Of a stretch of 64,000 nucleotides of DNA, positions 18,797-27,875 are shown in pieces (within the stretch, counting starts at the first letter, position 1; each line of letters opens with the position of its first letter). Under the pieces are notes generated by a model. The model ran no database searches, was not told the origin of the DNA, and saw nothing but the letters and a program-made list of their open reading frames with translations. Origin of the DNA: an uncultured Eubacterium sp. (GTDB lineage: Bacteria; Bacillota; Clostridia; Lachnospirales; Lachnospiraceae). The DNA lies in assembly GCA_910584645.1 (NCBI GenBank), contig CAJUAU010000003.1:62001-126000 (forward strand), given 5' to 3'. A program made the position numbers and the translations under genes.

Positions 18797-19672
18797 TCAG
18801 TGCACCAGCATTTTCAGATTCTGGACCAAAGAATCCAACTGTGTATGGAAACCACAATCCACCATCTGGGTGTCTGTCTCAATGATACACTGCCCTTTTT
18901 CCAGACCTTTTTCTTCTATAAATTCTACAAAAGCATCTCCGTCCAGGGCCTGCAGAACCTCTTCCTTCCGGCTTTCCAGGAAATAAATATCCTCAGATGA
19001 AACACGGATCCGGTAATTATCAGATACATCCAGATCCTGGGCCGCGGTATGGATGAGATAAAGAATGAGGTCATCTTTCCCCTCCATCACTACACCGGTC
19101 AGCTTTTTTACAAGAGAGATCACAATCTTTACATATTTCTCTTCAATCTGACCCATGCATTCAGCAAGTTCTTCTCTCTGCTGTCTGGCCAGCTGGGAAA
19201 GTTCTTCTTCCTTCTGCTGGATCTCCTGTTCTGCCAGAGCCATTCCCTCGGAATAACCCTGCTCTTTTCCATCCTCATATGCCCTTTTTCTGGCTGTCTC
19301 AGCGGCGATCTCCGCATCGCTTCGGATGCGCTCTGCCTTTTTTCTGGCTTCTTCTACCACCTGAGCAGCCTTGTCCTCTGCCTCTTTTTGATGCTGATGG
19401 AAAAGCTCGTCAAAATTGGTGACATTCAGTCCTGCTTTAAACTCCCCGGAGTCCTCACTCTTCCCAGCGCTCTCAGAAGCAGCAGCCGCCTCTCTGGCGG
19501 AATCCCCGGCAGCATGAAGCAATGCCTTCTCCGCCTCGATCTCACTGATGGTTTTGATCTTCACACCTTTGTCCCGAAAAGGCACAAACTCCGCTCCTTC
19601 CGAGTTGTTATCAATGACAACGGTCTCTTTCCCCTGCATATTTACAAAGGGATATTTGATTAAATTAGACAA
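18797..19672 (-). CDS. fliH: Flagellar assembly protein FliH
   Basis: Negative regulator and linker of the FliI ATPase. The long central coiled coil (about residues 80-170, rich in Glu, Lys and Ala) and the C-terminal V-ATPase E-subunit-like domain (GVVMEGKDDLILYLIHTAAQ) match FliH. The start is probably TTG at 19672 (product beginning with residues SNLIKYPF), with GGAGGTG nine bases upstream inside the end of fliG. It overlaps the fliG stop by eight bases. The length is about 291 residues. Confidence 0.9.
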   Translation of the reverse strand: MSNLIKYPFVNMQGKETVVIDNNSEGAEFVPFRDKGVKIKTISEIEAEKALLHAAGDSAREAAAASESAGKSEDSGEFKAGLNVTNFDELFHQHQKEAEDKAAQVVEEARKKAERIRSDAEIAAETARKRAYEDGKEQGYSEGMALAEQEIQQKEEELSQLARQQREELAECMGQIEEKYVKIVISLVKKLTGVVMEGKDDLILYLIHTAAQDLDVSDNYRIRVSSEDIYFLESRKEEVLQALDGDAFVEFIEEKGLEKGQCIIETDTQMVDCGFHTQLDSLVQNLKMLVH

Positions 19673-20678
19673 CGATCTCGTCACCTCCGCCCCTTGATAT
19701 AACAATCTCAGCGGAATCCTCGAGTTTTCTGATAATATTTACAATCTTCTGCTGTGCCTCTTCAACATCTTTCATACGCACAGGTCCCATATATTCCATG
19801 TCTTCCTTGATCATTGCAGAAAGACGGGTAGACATATTGTTGAAAATGACATTCTGTACTTCTTCGTTGGCACCCTTCAATGCCACAGCGAGCTCGCTGT
19901 TTTCCACCTCACGAAGCACACGCTGTATGGAACGGTCGTCCAGCATAAGAATATCTTCGAATACAAACATCTTTTTCCGGATCTCGTCTGCCAGTTCCGG
20001 CTCTTCGATCTCCAGGTTTTCCATGATATGTTTTTCGGTTCCACGGTCTACAGTATTCAATACCTCTACGATGGAATCGATTCCGCCGACGATCGTGTAG
20101 TCCTGGTTTACCAGAGAAGCAAGTTTCTGCTCCAGTATGTTCTCCACTTCCTTGATCACATCCGGAGAGGTACGATCCATCAGTGCGATACGTTTTGCCA
20201 CATCCGTCTGTTTGTCCGGCGTCAATGTACTAATGATACCTGCCGCCTGGGTCGGTGACAGATAGGACAGAATGAGGGCAATGGTCTGCGGGTGCTCATC
20301 CTGTATAAAGTTGAGGATCTGGGACGCCTCCGTTTTCCGTATAAATTCAAAAGGCCTTACCTGCAGCGAAGCAGTCAGCTTGCCCAGTACTTCCTTCGCC
20401 CGGTCTTCTCCCAGAGCTTTCTGAAGAAGATCTTTGGCATAGCCAATGCCGCCCTCTGCAATATACTGCTGTGCCAGGCAGACTTCATAAAACTCATTCA
20501 AAACCTGTTCTTTCTCTGCCGGCGTCACACTTCTGGTATTCGCGATCTCCAGTGTGAGCTGCTCAATCTCATCTTCTTTTAAGTGTTTAAAAATTCCTGC
20601 CGCTTTTTCTGGTCCCAGCGTAATCAGGAGTATTGCTGCCTTTTGCACACCATCTAATTCAGAAGTACTTGAACCCAT
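19665..20678 (-). CDS. fliG: Flagellar motor switch protein FliG
   Basis: Rotor protein that contacts the stator and carries torque. Three helical domains cover 337 residues. The N-terminal domain includes QKAAILLITLGPEKAAGIFK and binds FliF; the middle has the EHPQTIALILSYL armadillo motif; the C-terminal charged ridge includes FVFEDILMLDDRSIQRVLRE. It starts six bases after fliF ends and overlaps fliH. Confidence 0.97.
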   Translation of the reverse strand: MGSSTSELDGVQKAAILLITLGPEKAAGIFKHLKEDEIEQLTLEIANTRSVTPAEKEQVLNEFYEVCLAQQYIAEGGIGYAKDLLQKALGEDRAKEVLGKLTASLQVRPFEFIRKTEASQILNFIQDEHPQTIALILSYLSPTQAAGIISTLTPDKQTDVAKRIALMDRTSPDVIKEVENILEQKLASLVNQDYTIVGGIDSIVEVLNTVDRGTEKHIMENLEIEEPELADEIRKKMFVFEDILMLDDRSIQRVLREVENSELAVALKGANEEVQNVIFNNMSTRLSAMIKEDMEYMGPVRMKDVEEAQQKIVNIIRKLEDSAEIVISRGGGDEIVV

Positions 20679-20684
20679 GACATA

Positions 20685-22313
20685 TTACCCCCAATCTTCG
20701 TTGATCCAATTGCGGAGCAGCATAGCCACCGCCTCTGGATTTTCGTCCACAAATTTTTCTATCATTGTACGGGTCTCTGATTTTTCACCCATCTCAATCT
20801 CTTCCAGTCCCTTCTCATCTTCTCTGGTCGTCGCAAGAAGATCTTCTACTGAAAGTTCTGGTTCAAGCTCTGTCACCTCTACCGGTGATGTTCCACGGAT
20901 GATCACGAAGATAAGCAGTGCTCCGATCAATACTGCCAGAATGATCATCAGATAATTGGTAAATCCACCTGCCAGAAGCCCTGTATCTTCTTTTGCCTCA
21001 AAGACCGGTTTTTCCTGGATCCGGATACTGATCCGGTTCTCTGCGATTCCGGTAGCCGCTGCCACCAGGGGCAGAAGATCTTCCGGAACCTCCAGTGTAT
21101 TCACCTGGCTGTTCTGCTCAATATATTCGTCAAAAGAAATATCGTTCAGCGCTCCCTGCTCTTCCAGAGCCTCCTCTGACACCTTGCGGTATCTGGTCAG
21201 AATGATACCTATGGAGGATTCCTCTGGAACTACAGCCCCTACTTCTCTTTTTATGTTCTGCACATCTTCATTAGGAAGATAATTATATTTATTCAAAATG
21301 GTTTCCGAGTTGGTAGTTCCATTTCTCTGAAGCATATAATCGGTATCTTCCGCATTGGAGTCTGTTCCCGGAGGCCCTCCGTTTCCGGACTGCCCGTTGG
21401 AGGAATATTCATAGGAGCTGGAATAGTATCCCTGATCCTGCCCCTCGCCTACAGAATAGGTAGTGATCAGCTCTTCCACCTGGTCCATGTTAAACTTGAT
21501 CGCCATACTGCTGACCTCAGCGTCGTCATAACCTGCCTTTAACAGCATTTTTCTGGTACGCTCGGCAAAGGTCTGCTGAAGCTTTGATTTGTAATCGTCG
21601 ATTCCCGAAACCGTTCCACCCAGTGTATTGTCAGTCTTGGCCCCATAGAGAAGATTGCCGGCGGTGTCCACAATAACAATATTGTCGGTGGTCTTATTTC
21701 CCACTGCATTGGTGAGATAATAGGCCATCGCCGTCGCCGTCTCTCTCTCCATCTCTTTTCCCTCTGCCAGGCGAAGAGTGACGCTGACTGAAGCTTCCTT
21801 GGTCGCCGAGATAAAGGTTTTATCATCTTCCGGCCGGTCAACGATCACCGTAGCATCCTGCACCCCGGCAAAATTAAGAAGGTTCTCTTTGATAGAGGAT
21901 TGAAGGGCAAGGGTGATCTTTGTATGTTTTTCCAGGGAAGACGTAGTCATATCGCTCTCCAGCGCTGTCTCCCAGGTCATTTCCTTATCCACAATACCGT
22001 TTGCCCCCATCACCAGAACCGCGTCGGAATAATCCGACTGCTCCACCTCAAAAGAAGTAGTTCCCGACGCATCTGTTTCCATCTTGTGGTCGATGTTCTC
22101 TCCCTCCAGTGCCTCGGAAAGTGTATTGGCAAGACTGGCATCTGAAAAAGTGGCCAGATGCGTATAAACTGGCCTTGTCATATAATAGGACAACAAAAGC
22201 AAGGCAAAAAACACTGCAAGTACGACGCAGATAATAATCGTTTTTTGTCTGGTTGTATATTTGTTCCAAAATGCAACTATTTTATCCTTAATGGCGATCA
22301 GCTGATCCATCAT
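20685..22313 (-). CDS. fliF: Flagellar MS-ring protein FliF
   Basis: Forms the membrane MS ring, the base on which rod and rotor assemble. An N-terminal membrane helix (about 24-45) precedes the YscJ/FliF periplasmic domain, a beta-collar region with an acidic/Ser-rich insert (SSNGQSGNGGPPGTDSNAED), and a second membrane helix at about 447-468. The C-terminal cytoplasmic segment ends EAVAMLLRNWINEDWG, the FliG-binding tail. Its 542 residues are normal. Confidence 0.96.
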   Translation of the reverse strand: MMDQLIAIKDKIVAFWNKYTTRQKTIIICVVLAVFFALLLLSYYMTRPVYTHLATFSDASLANTLSEALEGENIDHKMETDASGTTSFEVEQSDYSDAVLVMGANGIVDKEMTWETALESDMTTSSLEKHTKITLALQSSIKENLLNFAGVQDATVIVDRPEDDKTFISATKEASVSVTLRLAEGKEMERETATAMAYYLTNAVGNKTTDNIVIVDTAGNLLYGAKTDNTLGGTVSGIDDYKSKLQQTFAERTRKMLLKAGYDDAEVSSMAIKFNMDQVEELITTYSVGEGQDQGYYSSSYEYSSNGQSGNGGPPGTDSNAEDTDYMLQRNGTTNSETILNKYNYLPNEDVQNIKREVGAVVPEESSIGIILTRYRKVSEEALEEQGALNDISFDEYIEQNSQVNTLEVPEDLLPLVAAATGIAENRISIRIQEKPVFEAKEDTGLLAGGFTNYLMIILAVLIGALLIFVIIRGTSPVEVTELEPELSVEDLLATTREDEKGLEEIEMGEKSETRTMIEKFVDENPEAVAMLLRNWINEDWG

Positions 22314-22370
22314 AATGTTTCCGCTCCTAACTATCTAAATTTTTTCTCCATTCATCAGAAAGGAGTAAAA

Positions 22371-22691
22371 TCAGAACTGAAGGTTCAGTAGTGACCGGTA
22401 GGCTTCCATTGCCGTATTCTTCACCGCAACGGTGTACTGCAGTGATATGTTCGCCTTCTGCTGAGCCACCTGCAGGTCGTGCAGGCTGTCCGACTCACCC
22501 ATAGCAAAACGAACCTCTTCCACCTCCGCCTTATTGGAAAGCTGATCTGTCTCACTCACAAGTTTCATGGCTGAATCAAGCAAACTATCAAAACTAGTTT
22601 TACCATGGCTGTTTTCTGTCCGATCCGTCGTGCTGCCATATCTGCTCACAGCAGACAAGCTGTCAATTCCTGAAATGCGATTCAAATCCAT
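22371..22691 (-). CDS. fliE: Flagellar rod-MS ring junction protein FliE
   Basis: Small exported helical protein joining the MS ring to the proximal rod. It has 106 residues. The C-terminal region DLQVAQQKANISLQYTVAVK and the final EAYRSLLNLQF match the conserved FliE tail, and a Ser-rich disordered N-terminus is normal. It lies between flgC and fliF. Confidence 0.94.
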   Translation of the reverse strand: MDLNRISGIDSLSAVSRYGSTTDRTENSHGKTSFDSLLDSAMKLVSETDQLSNKAEVEEVRFAMGESDSLHDLQVAQQKANISLQYTVAVKNTAMEAYRSLLNLQF

Positions 22692-22732
22692 ACCGTTTTC
22701 CTCTCTTCTATTCTTTACTCAGTTGCTCTTTC

Positions 22733-23170
22733 TCAGGCCCCACCGATCTCCAGCGCCTTTAACGCCATACTTTTCGTGGAGTTGAGCACAGTGACGTTTG
22801 CCTCATAGGCTCTTGTCGCATCAATCAGATTCGTCATCTCTGTCACAGTATTTACATTAGGATACATAACATAACCGTTTTCGTCGGCATCCGGATGGGA
22901 AGGATCATACACCATACGGCCCTCACCCGGATCCTCTGCGATCTCCGTCACTTTCACACCTTTACCAGTATGTCCTGTAGCAAAACTAAGGGATTCTTCA
23001 AAAGTCGGAAAACTCTTTTCCTCAAAAACAACCATCTTTCGTTTATAGGGGTTTCCCTTTGCATCCCTGGTTGTATTTACATTCGCAATATTCTGCGAAA
23101 TAACGTCACTCCGTACCTGCTGGGCCGTCATGCCCGTAGCACTCATGTCCAACGCGCCAAAAACTGACAT
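22733..23170 (-). CDS. flgC: Flagellar basal-body rod protein FlgC
   Basis: Proximal rod protein exported by the flagellar system. The N-terminal rod motif (SATGMTAQQVRSDVISQNIA) and the C-terminal helix (VTEMTNLIDATRAYEANVTV) are clear. The ATG at 23170 is preferred: GGAG lies seven bases upstream, whereas the in-frame ATG at 23176 is too close to it. The length is 145 residues. Confidence 0.95.
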   Translation of the reverse strand: MSVFGALDMSATGMTAQQVRSDVISQNIANVNTTRDAKGNPYKRKMVVFEEKSFPTFEESLSFATGHTGKGVKVTEIAEDPGEGRMVYDPSHPDADENGYVMYPNVNTVTEMTNLIDATRAYEANVTVLNSTKSMALKALEIGGA

Positions 23171-23236
23171 ATTCATTCTCCTTTCCTTCCTCTTAATCCA
23201 CAGCCGGCTCCAGTCACTTCCGTTCTAATTCACCGG

Positions 23237-23626
23237 TTAGCTGGTTTTTATCGCCGACTTCAGCCGGGAAAATTCCTGACTCATGGAATTCATTAATGTG
23301 TAATATTTGAGCTGGTTCTTGGCAAGCTCCACGCCTTCTGTATGTATATCAACGTTGTTGCCGTCGTACCGGTAACTCAGGCTCACCTGATCGGTATATG
23401 TCGTACAATTCAGCTCATTCAGGTCTATATTGGAAATCGTCTCATCCAGAGAATCAGTCCCTGCCACAGCATTCGACAGATACGTCTCAAACTGTACATC
23501 CTTTCTCTTAAATCCCGGCGTATCCGCATTGGCAATATTGTTGGCAAGAATATCATTCCTTGTCCAGCTGGCGTCCGCCGCTTTACCGAGAACATTGATG
23601 TAATTGTAAGCATTTGATAAAACCAT
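23237..23626 (-). CDS. flgB: Flagellar basal-body rod protein FlgB
   Basis: First rod protein and first gene of the flagellar series. The conserved rod signature TRNDILANNIANADTPGFKR is near the N-terminus, and NQLKYYTLMNSMSQEFSRLK forms the C-terminal helix. The length is 129 residues. 173 bases separate it from the codY stop. No convincing sigma-28-type or sigma-A promoter stood out there, so read-through from codY is possible. Confidence 0.95.
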   Translation of the reverse strand: MVLSNAYNYINVLGKAADASWTRNDILANNIANADTPGFKRKDVQFETYLSNAVAGTDSLDETISNIDLNELNCTTYTDQVSLSYRYDGNNVDIHTEGVELAKNQLKYYTLMNSMSQEFSRLKSAIKTS

Positions 23627-23799
23627 ATCCTCAATCCTTTCTATTTTTATTTAAGGACAAAACCGCAAAAGGCATTATGAAAACAAATCACAATTCCATT
23701 TGCGACACAAGAAATCCATTTCTTCTTTTAATATTTTCAAACCCGGCAGACCTAATATCACAATCTCAATACAGGTTCTGTTTACCTATAGGTTTTGTC

Positions 23800-24582
23800 T
23801 CACATTTCTGCTTTTTTATTAGCGCTGTTTTCAAATTCTGCAAATACAATATCATTGAGTATCTTGATATGAGTTCCTTTTACCCCATAGGATTTCGTCT
23901 CAAGCACCCCTGCACTTTCCAGCTTCTTCAGAGCATTTACGATCACAGTCCTTGTGATCCCCACTTCCTTCGCAAGACGCGAAGTAACAATGGTACCCTC
24001 ACCGGAATCAAGATGGCAGAGGACGAACTCAGCCGCTTTTGTCTCTAACGGCGATAAAATATGCATGACAGATTCCACAACCTGCTGTTTGCGGTTGGCA
24101 TAATCCGCCTCTTCTGCTACCGAACGCATCATCTCAAGTCCAACAACCGTAGTACTGTACTCCGTCAAAATAATATCTTCAATGCCATATGCCTGCAGTT
24201 TCCGATATAAAAACAAAGTTCCAAGCCGCTTTCCGGCAATGTACACAGGAGTGATCAGCGCCTGCAGCTCGCCTGTCTCCTCCCTGGGAATCCCCAATGT
24301 CTCAAGATTCACATTTTCTTTGGTAGATAATACCTCCAAAAATCTTTTACTCAGTTTCGCATCGATCAGCTTGCCTTTCGCAGAAGGAAAACCCGACAGG
24401 ATCCCCTCTTCTGCCCCCGGGGACATACCCAGGACTTTCCCCTTGCTGCTGATCACAAATACTTTTGAATCCAATAAGTCCCCCAGGACCTGGCACAAAT
24501 CCGTAAAAGCAACCTTTGAAACACGATTATCCCTAAGAAGCCCGTTGATTTTACGCGTTTTATCCAATAAGTCTACACTCAT
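23800..24582 (-). CDS. codY: GTP-sensing global repressor CodY
   Basis: Pleiotropic repressor responding to branched-chain amino acids and GTP. Its 260 residues hold an N-terminal GAF domain (starting MSVDLLDKTRKINGLLRD) and a C-terminal winged helix with the recognition region VGITRTVIVNALKKLESAGV, very close to B. subtilis CodY. The GAF domain contains the effector-binding region typical of the family. A good sigma-A promoter precedes it (24611-24639). codY directly upstream of flgB is also the Bacillus arrangement. Confidence 0.97.
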   Translation of the reverse strand: MSVDLLDKTRKINGLLRDNRVSKVAFTDLCQVLGDLLDSKVFVISSKGKVLGMSPGAEEGILSGFPSAKGKLIDAKLSKRFLEVLSTKENVNLETLGIPREETGELQALITPVYIAGKRLGTLFLYRKLQAYGIEDIILTEYSTTVVGLEMMRSVAEEADYANRKQQVVESVMHILSPLETKAAEFVLCHLDSGEGTIVTSRLAKEVGITRTVIVNALKKLESAGVLETKSYGVKGTHIKILNDIVFAEFENSANKKAEM

Positions 24583-24610
24583 TTCACAGCCTCACAATCA
24601 ACCTTTTACA

Positions 24611-24639
24611 ATTTTAGCATATATCAGGATAAAATTCAA
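24611..24639 (-). promoter_or_regulatory. Predicted sigma-A promoter of codY
   Basis: On the minus strand the -35 box TTGAAT and the -10 box TAAAAT are separated by exactly 17 bases. The -10 box ends about 29 bases before the codY ATG. The -35 box overlaps the last bases of topA, so codY can be transcribed independently of topA. Confidence 0.7.
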
Positions 24640-26771
24640 GTATTAACCGTTTGTTTTTCATTGTCAGAAGATGGCTTGCCTTCCGTGGAAGATGCTTTCT
24701 CTTCCGTGGAGGACGGTTTCTCCTCCATATATCCACAGCCGGCATCGGCACAAACCAGTTTATTTCCTTTTTCCAGCAGCATGTTCCCACATGTGGGACA
24801 GATCTTATCCGACGGTTTCTGCCAGGTCATAACATCGCAGTCCGGATAATTTTCACAGCCATAATAACGCCGGCCTTTCTGGGTCTTCTTAATAACAATC
24901 TCGCCGCCGCACTTATTGCACTTGACGCCAATTTTTTCAAAATATGGCTTTGTATTCCGGCAGTCAGGGAACCCCGGACATGCCATAAATTTTCCGTGAG
25001 GCCCGTATTTGATCACCATATTCCTCCCACAGTTCTCGCAGATGGTATCTGTGACCTCATCTTCAATCTTTATCTTTTCCAATGCCTGTTCTGCATGGTT
25101 CACAGCCTCTTCCAGATCCGGGTAAAAGTTCCGGATGATGCTTTTCCATTCCACGCTGCCATCTGCCACACCATCCAGAAGGGTTTCCATCGTCGCAGTA
25201 AAATTGACATCGACAATACTGGAAAAAGCGCTTTTCATAATTTCATTCACAATATCTCCCAGATCCGAAAGGTATAGATTCTTCTGTTCCTTCGCCACAT
25301 ACCGGCGGGAGATCAGCGTGGTGATCGTCGGCGCGTAGGTACTTGGGCGGCCGATCCCCAGCTCCTCCAGCGCTTTTACCAGGGAGGCTTCCGTATAGTG
25401 TGCCGGCGGCTGAGTGAAATGCTGCTCTTTTTTTAGCTCCGCCCGGTCAAATACGGTGCCCTCCGTAACCTTATGGAGCACAGCATTCTTTTCTTCTTTG
25501 TCCTCATTATCCTGATAGACAGATAAGAATCCGGGAAATACAATCTTGGAACCAGAACTGGTAAACCGGTAATCCCCGGCATCGATCTTCACTGATGTGG
25601 TCTCGTATCTGGCCGCATTCATCCGGCTCGCCACAAATCGTTTCCAGATCACCTGATAGAGACGGAACTGATCCCTGGTCAGAGAATCTTTTACCATCGC
25701 CGGTGTCAGATCTACATAAGTAGGACGAATCGCCTCGTGGGCATCCTGAATCTTTTTATCTTCTTTTTTTATATAATTGGCAGAAATAATGTTTTCCTCA
25801 CCGTAATTTACACGGATAAATTCTTTACACTCCCTGTCTGCCTCTTCCGAGATCCGGGTGGAATCAGTACGCAGATAAGTGATAAGGCCGATGCTTCCCC
25901 GTCCCTTCACGGTGACACCTTCGTATAACTGCTGGGCGATCCGCATCGTTTTCTGGGTGGAAAAGTTCATGTTCTTTGCCCCTTCCTGCTGAAGGGTACT
26001 CGTGGTAAAGGGAAGCGGCGGTTTTTTGGTGCGCTCTCCTTTTTTGATGTCTGTCACCCGGTAAGCAGCGCCCTCTAATTGTCTTACGATATCTTCCATC
26101 TCCTGGGCAGAAATATTTTCCTGCTTTTTGGGATTGCCGTAATATTTTGCGATCAATGGCTTTTTGCTCCCTTTCACTGCAAAGGCAGCTTCCAGCGTCC
26201 AGTATTCCTGAGGAATAAAAGCATCGATCTCCGCCTCACGGTCCGCGATGATCCTCAGTGCCACCGACTGCACCCGTCCTGCACTGAGCCCTCTCTTTAC
26301 TTTCTGCCAAAGCAGGGGGCTGATGGAATATCCCACCATCCGGTCCAGAACACGTCTCGCCTGCTGGGCATCCACCAGATCCATATCAATTTCTCTGGAC
26401 TGTTTGATGGCCTGACGGACTGCATTTTTTGTAATTTCATTGAAAGTTATACGGCTCGTCTTCTTTGGGTCCAGCTTCAAGGCGTGGAATAAATGCCATG
26501 AGATCGCCTCCCCTTCCCGGTCAGGGTCCGTCGCCAGATAGATCCTGTCCGCCTTCTTTACTTCTTTTCTCAGTGCGGCGAGAAGTTCGCCCTTTCCCCG
26601 TATGGTAATATACTTTGGTTCAAAATCATTTTCAAAGTCGACCCCCATCTGACTTTTGGGCAGATCCCTGACATGCCCGTTTGAAGCCGCCACAGTATAG
26701 CTGCTCCCTAAAAATTTTTTGATTGTTTTGGATTTGGCTGGTGACTCCACTATAATCAAATTCTTAGCCAT
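24636..26771 (-). CDS. topA: DNA topoisomerase I
   Basis: Type IA topoisomerase that relaxes negative supercoils. The TOPRIM domain starts at the N-terminus (LIIVESPAKSKTIKKFLG) with acidic DPDREGE. The catalytic tyrosine lies in GLITYLRTDSTRIS. Three C-terminal Cys4-type zinc-binding modules follow (CENCGRN, CNKCGGE and CPTCGNM with their partner CxxxC-like pairs). The last 30 or so residues are a repetitive Lys/Pro/Ser/Thr/Glu tail (KPSSTEEKASSTEGKPSS), unusual and probably disordered. dprA-topA-codY order matches Bacillus. Confidence 0.97.
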   Translation of the reverse strand: MAKNLIIVESPAKSKTIKKFLGSSYTVAASNGHVRDLPKSQMGVDFENDFEPKYITIRGKGELLAALRKEVKKADRIYLATDPDREGEAISWHLFHALKLDPKKTSRITFNEITKNAVRQAIKQSREIDMDLVDAQQARRVLDRMVGYSISPLLWQKVKRGLSAGRVQSVALRIIADREAEIDAFIPQEYWTLEAAFAVKGSKKPLIAKYYGNPKKQENISAQEMEDIVRQLEGAAYRVTDIKKGERTKKPPLPFTTSTLQQEGAKNMNFSTQKTMRIAQQLYEGVTVKGRGSIGLITYLRTDSTRISEEADRECKEFIRVNYGEENIISANYIKKEDKKIQDAHEAIRPTYVDLTPAMVKDSLTRDQFRLYQVIWKRFVASRMNAARYETTSVKIDAGDYRFTSSGSKIVFPGFLSVYQDNEDKEEKNAVLHKVTEGTVFDRAELKKEQHFTQPPAHYTEASLVKALEELGIGRPSTYAPTITTLISRRYVAKEQKNLYLSDLGDIVNEIMKSAFSSIVDVNFTATMETLLDGVADGSVEWKSIIRNFYPDLEEAVNHAEQALEKIKIEDEVTDTICENCGRNMVIKYGPHGKFMACPGFPDCRNTKPYFEKIGVKCNKCGGEIVIKKTQKGRRYYGCENYPDCDVMTWQKPSDKICPTCGNMLLEKGNKLVCADAGCGYMEEKPSSTEEKASSTEGKPSSDNEKQTVNT

Positions 26772-26786
26772 TTCAAAACATCCCCC

Positions 26787-27875
26787 TTAGATAGCATTCC
26801 TTATATAATGATGATTTCCGATCTCTTTGATCAGTCCTCCCTTGAGAAGAGACAGGATACATCCCATCACTTCGGCGGAATCCATATGGACTTCCTCTGC
26901 CAGAACAGTCAAATGTTTTGGCTCAAGACTTAAATTAGCATACACCATTTTTTCTCTTCTTTCAAGAATAAGTTTATTTTTTTTTAAATTTTCTGTCAGA
27001 TCTTCACAAACAATCCCATAATAATCCAGTATATCTTCCGGTGTAGTAACCAGAACCGCCCCTTCCCGGATCAGGTTATTGCAGCCCTCACTCAAGGTAT
27101 CTCCGATGCGCCCCGGGATGACAAAAACATCCTTTCCCTGATCCAGCGCCTGCTCTGCCGTTATGAGAGAACCACTCCTTTTTCTCGCCTCCACCACCAG
27201 AACTCCCTTTGACAGTGCGCTGATGATGCGGTTTCGCATAGGAAAAAAGCCAGGAGCAGCCTTTGTGCCCGGCGGATACTCCGAAAGGATTCCTCCCCTT
27301 TTCAGAATGCTCCGGTAAAGCCCGGCATGTTCCGCAGGATAGCAGATCTCCGCACTGTTTCCCAATACCGCGTAAGTCCTGCCGCCGCCCTCCAGCGCTC
27401 CCTGATGCGCCCAGCCGTCGATGCCTCTCGCCATGCCGCTGATGATCCCCACACCAGCTGCCGCGAGTGCGGAAGCAAATCTTTTGGCATTTTCTCTTCC
27501 ATAAACAGAACAGTCTCTTGCTCCCACCACCGCCATGCACATCTGCTCCTGGGGCAGTTCCCCGCGGTAAAACAGACGTTTAGGCGGATCGTAAAGATGG
27601 CGGCACAGGGCAGGATATTCCGGGGAAAACCACGTGGTACACCTCATGTCCAGGCGTTCCATCACTTCTTTCATCTGTTCTGGACAAAAGGTCTGCCTGC
27701 TTGTCACTATATTATGAGCATCTCTGGCAGATATTCCTTTTATTTTTACAAACCTTTCCTCATCTGACCGGTAGATCCGCTCCGGCGTCCCCAGCTCCGT
27801 CTCCAGCAGCAACAGCTTTCGGATGCCAATGCCCGGTATACTGCAGAGCCAGAGATTATATTCCTCACCCTTCAT
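26787..27875 (-). CDS. dprA: DNA-processing protein DprA (Smf)
   Basis: Loads RecA onto incoming single-stranded DNA during natural transformation. The Rossmann-like domain has the conserved GMARGIDGWAHQGAL and AVLGNSAEICYPAEH. A small helical region lies before it and a winged helix after (HLTVLAEEVHMDSAEVMGCI). The ATG at 27875 has GGAGG six bases upstream and overlaps the end of the comM-like gene by 11 bases. An in-frame ATG at 27959 would lie deep inside that gene. This gives 362 residues. Confidence 0.94.
   Translation of the reverse strand: MKGEEYNLWLCSIPGIGIRKLLLLETELGTPERIYRSDEERFVKIKGISARDAHNIVTSRQTFCPEQMKEVMERLDMRCTTWFSPEYPALCRHLYDPPKRLFYRGELPQEQMCMAVVGARDCSVYGRENAKRFASALAAAGVGIISGMARGIDGWAHQGALEGGGRTYAVLGNSAEICYPAEHAGLYRSILKRGGILSEYPPGTKAAPGFFPMRNRIISALSKGVLVVEARKRSGSLITAEQALDQGKDVFVIPGRIGDTLSEGCNNLIREGAVLVTTPEDILDYYGIVCEDLTENLKKNKLILERREKMVYANLSLEPKHLTVLAEEVHMDSAEVMGCILSLLKGGLIKEIGNHHYIRNAI

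Noticed and set aside
23627..23799. Sigma-28 or c-di-GMP riboswitch upstream of flgB
   Set aside because: I found neither a TAAA/GCCGATAA-type promoter nor the conserved riboswitch core in these 173 bases.
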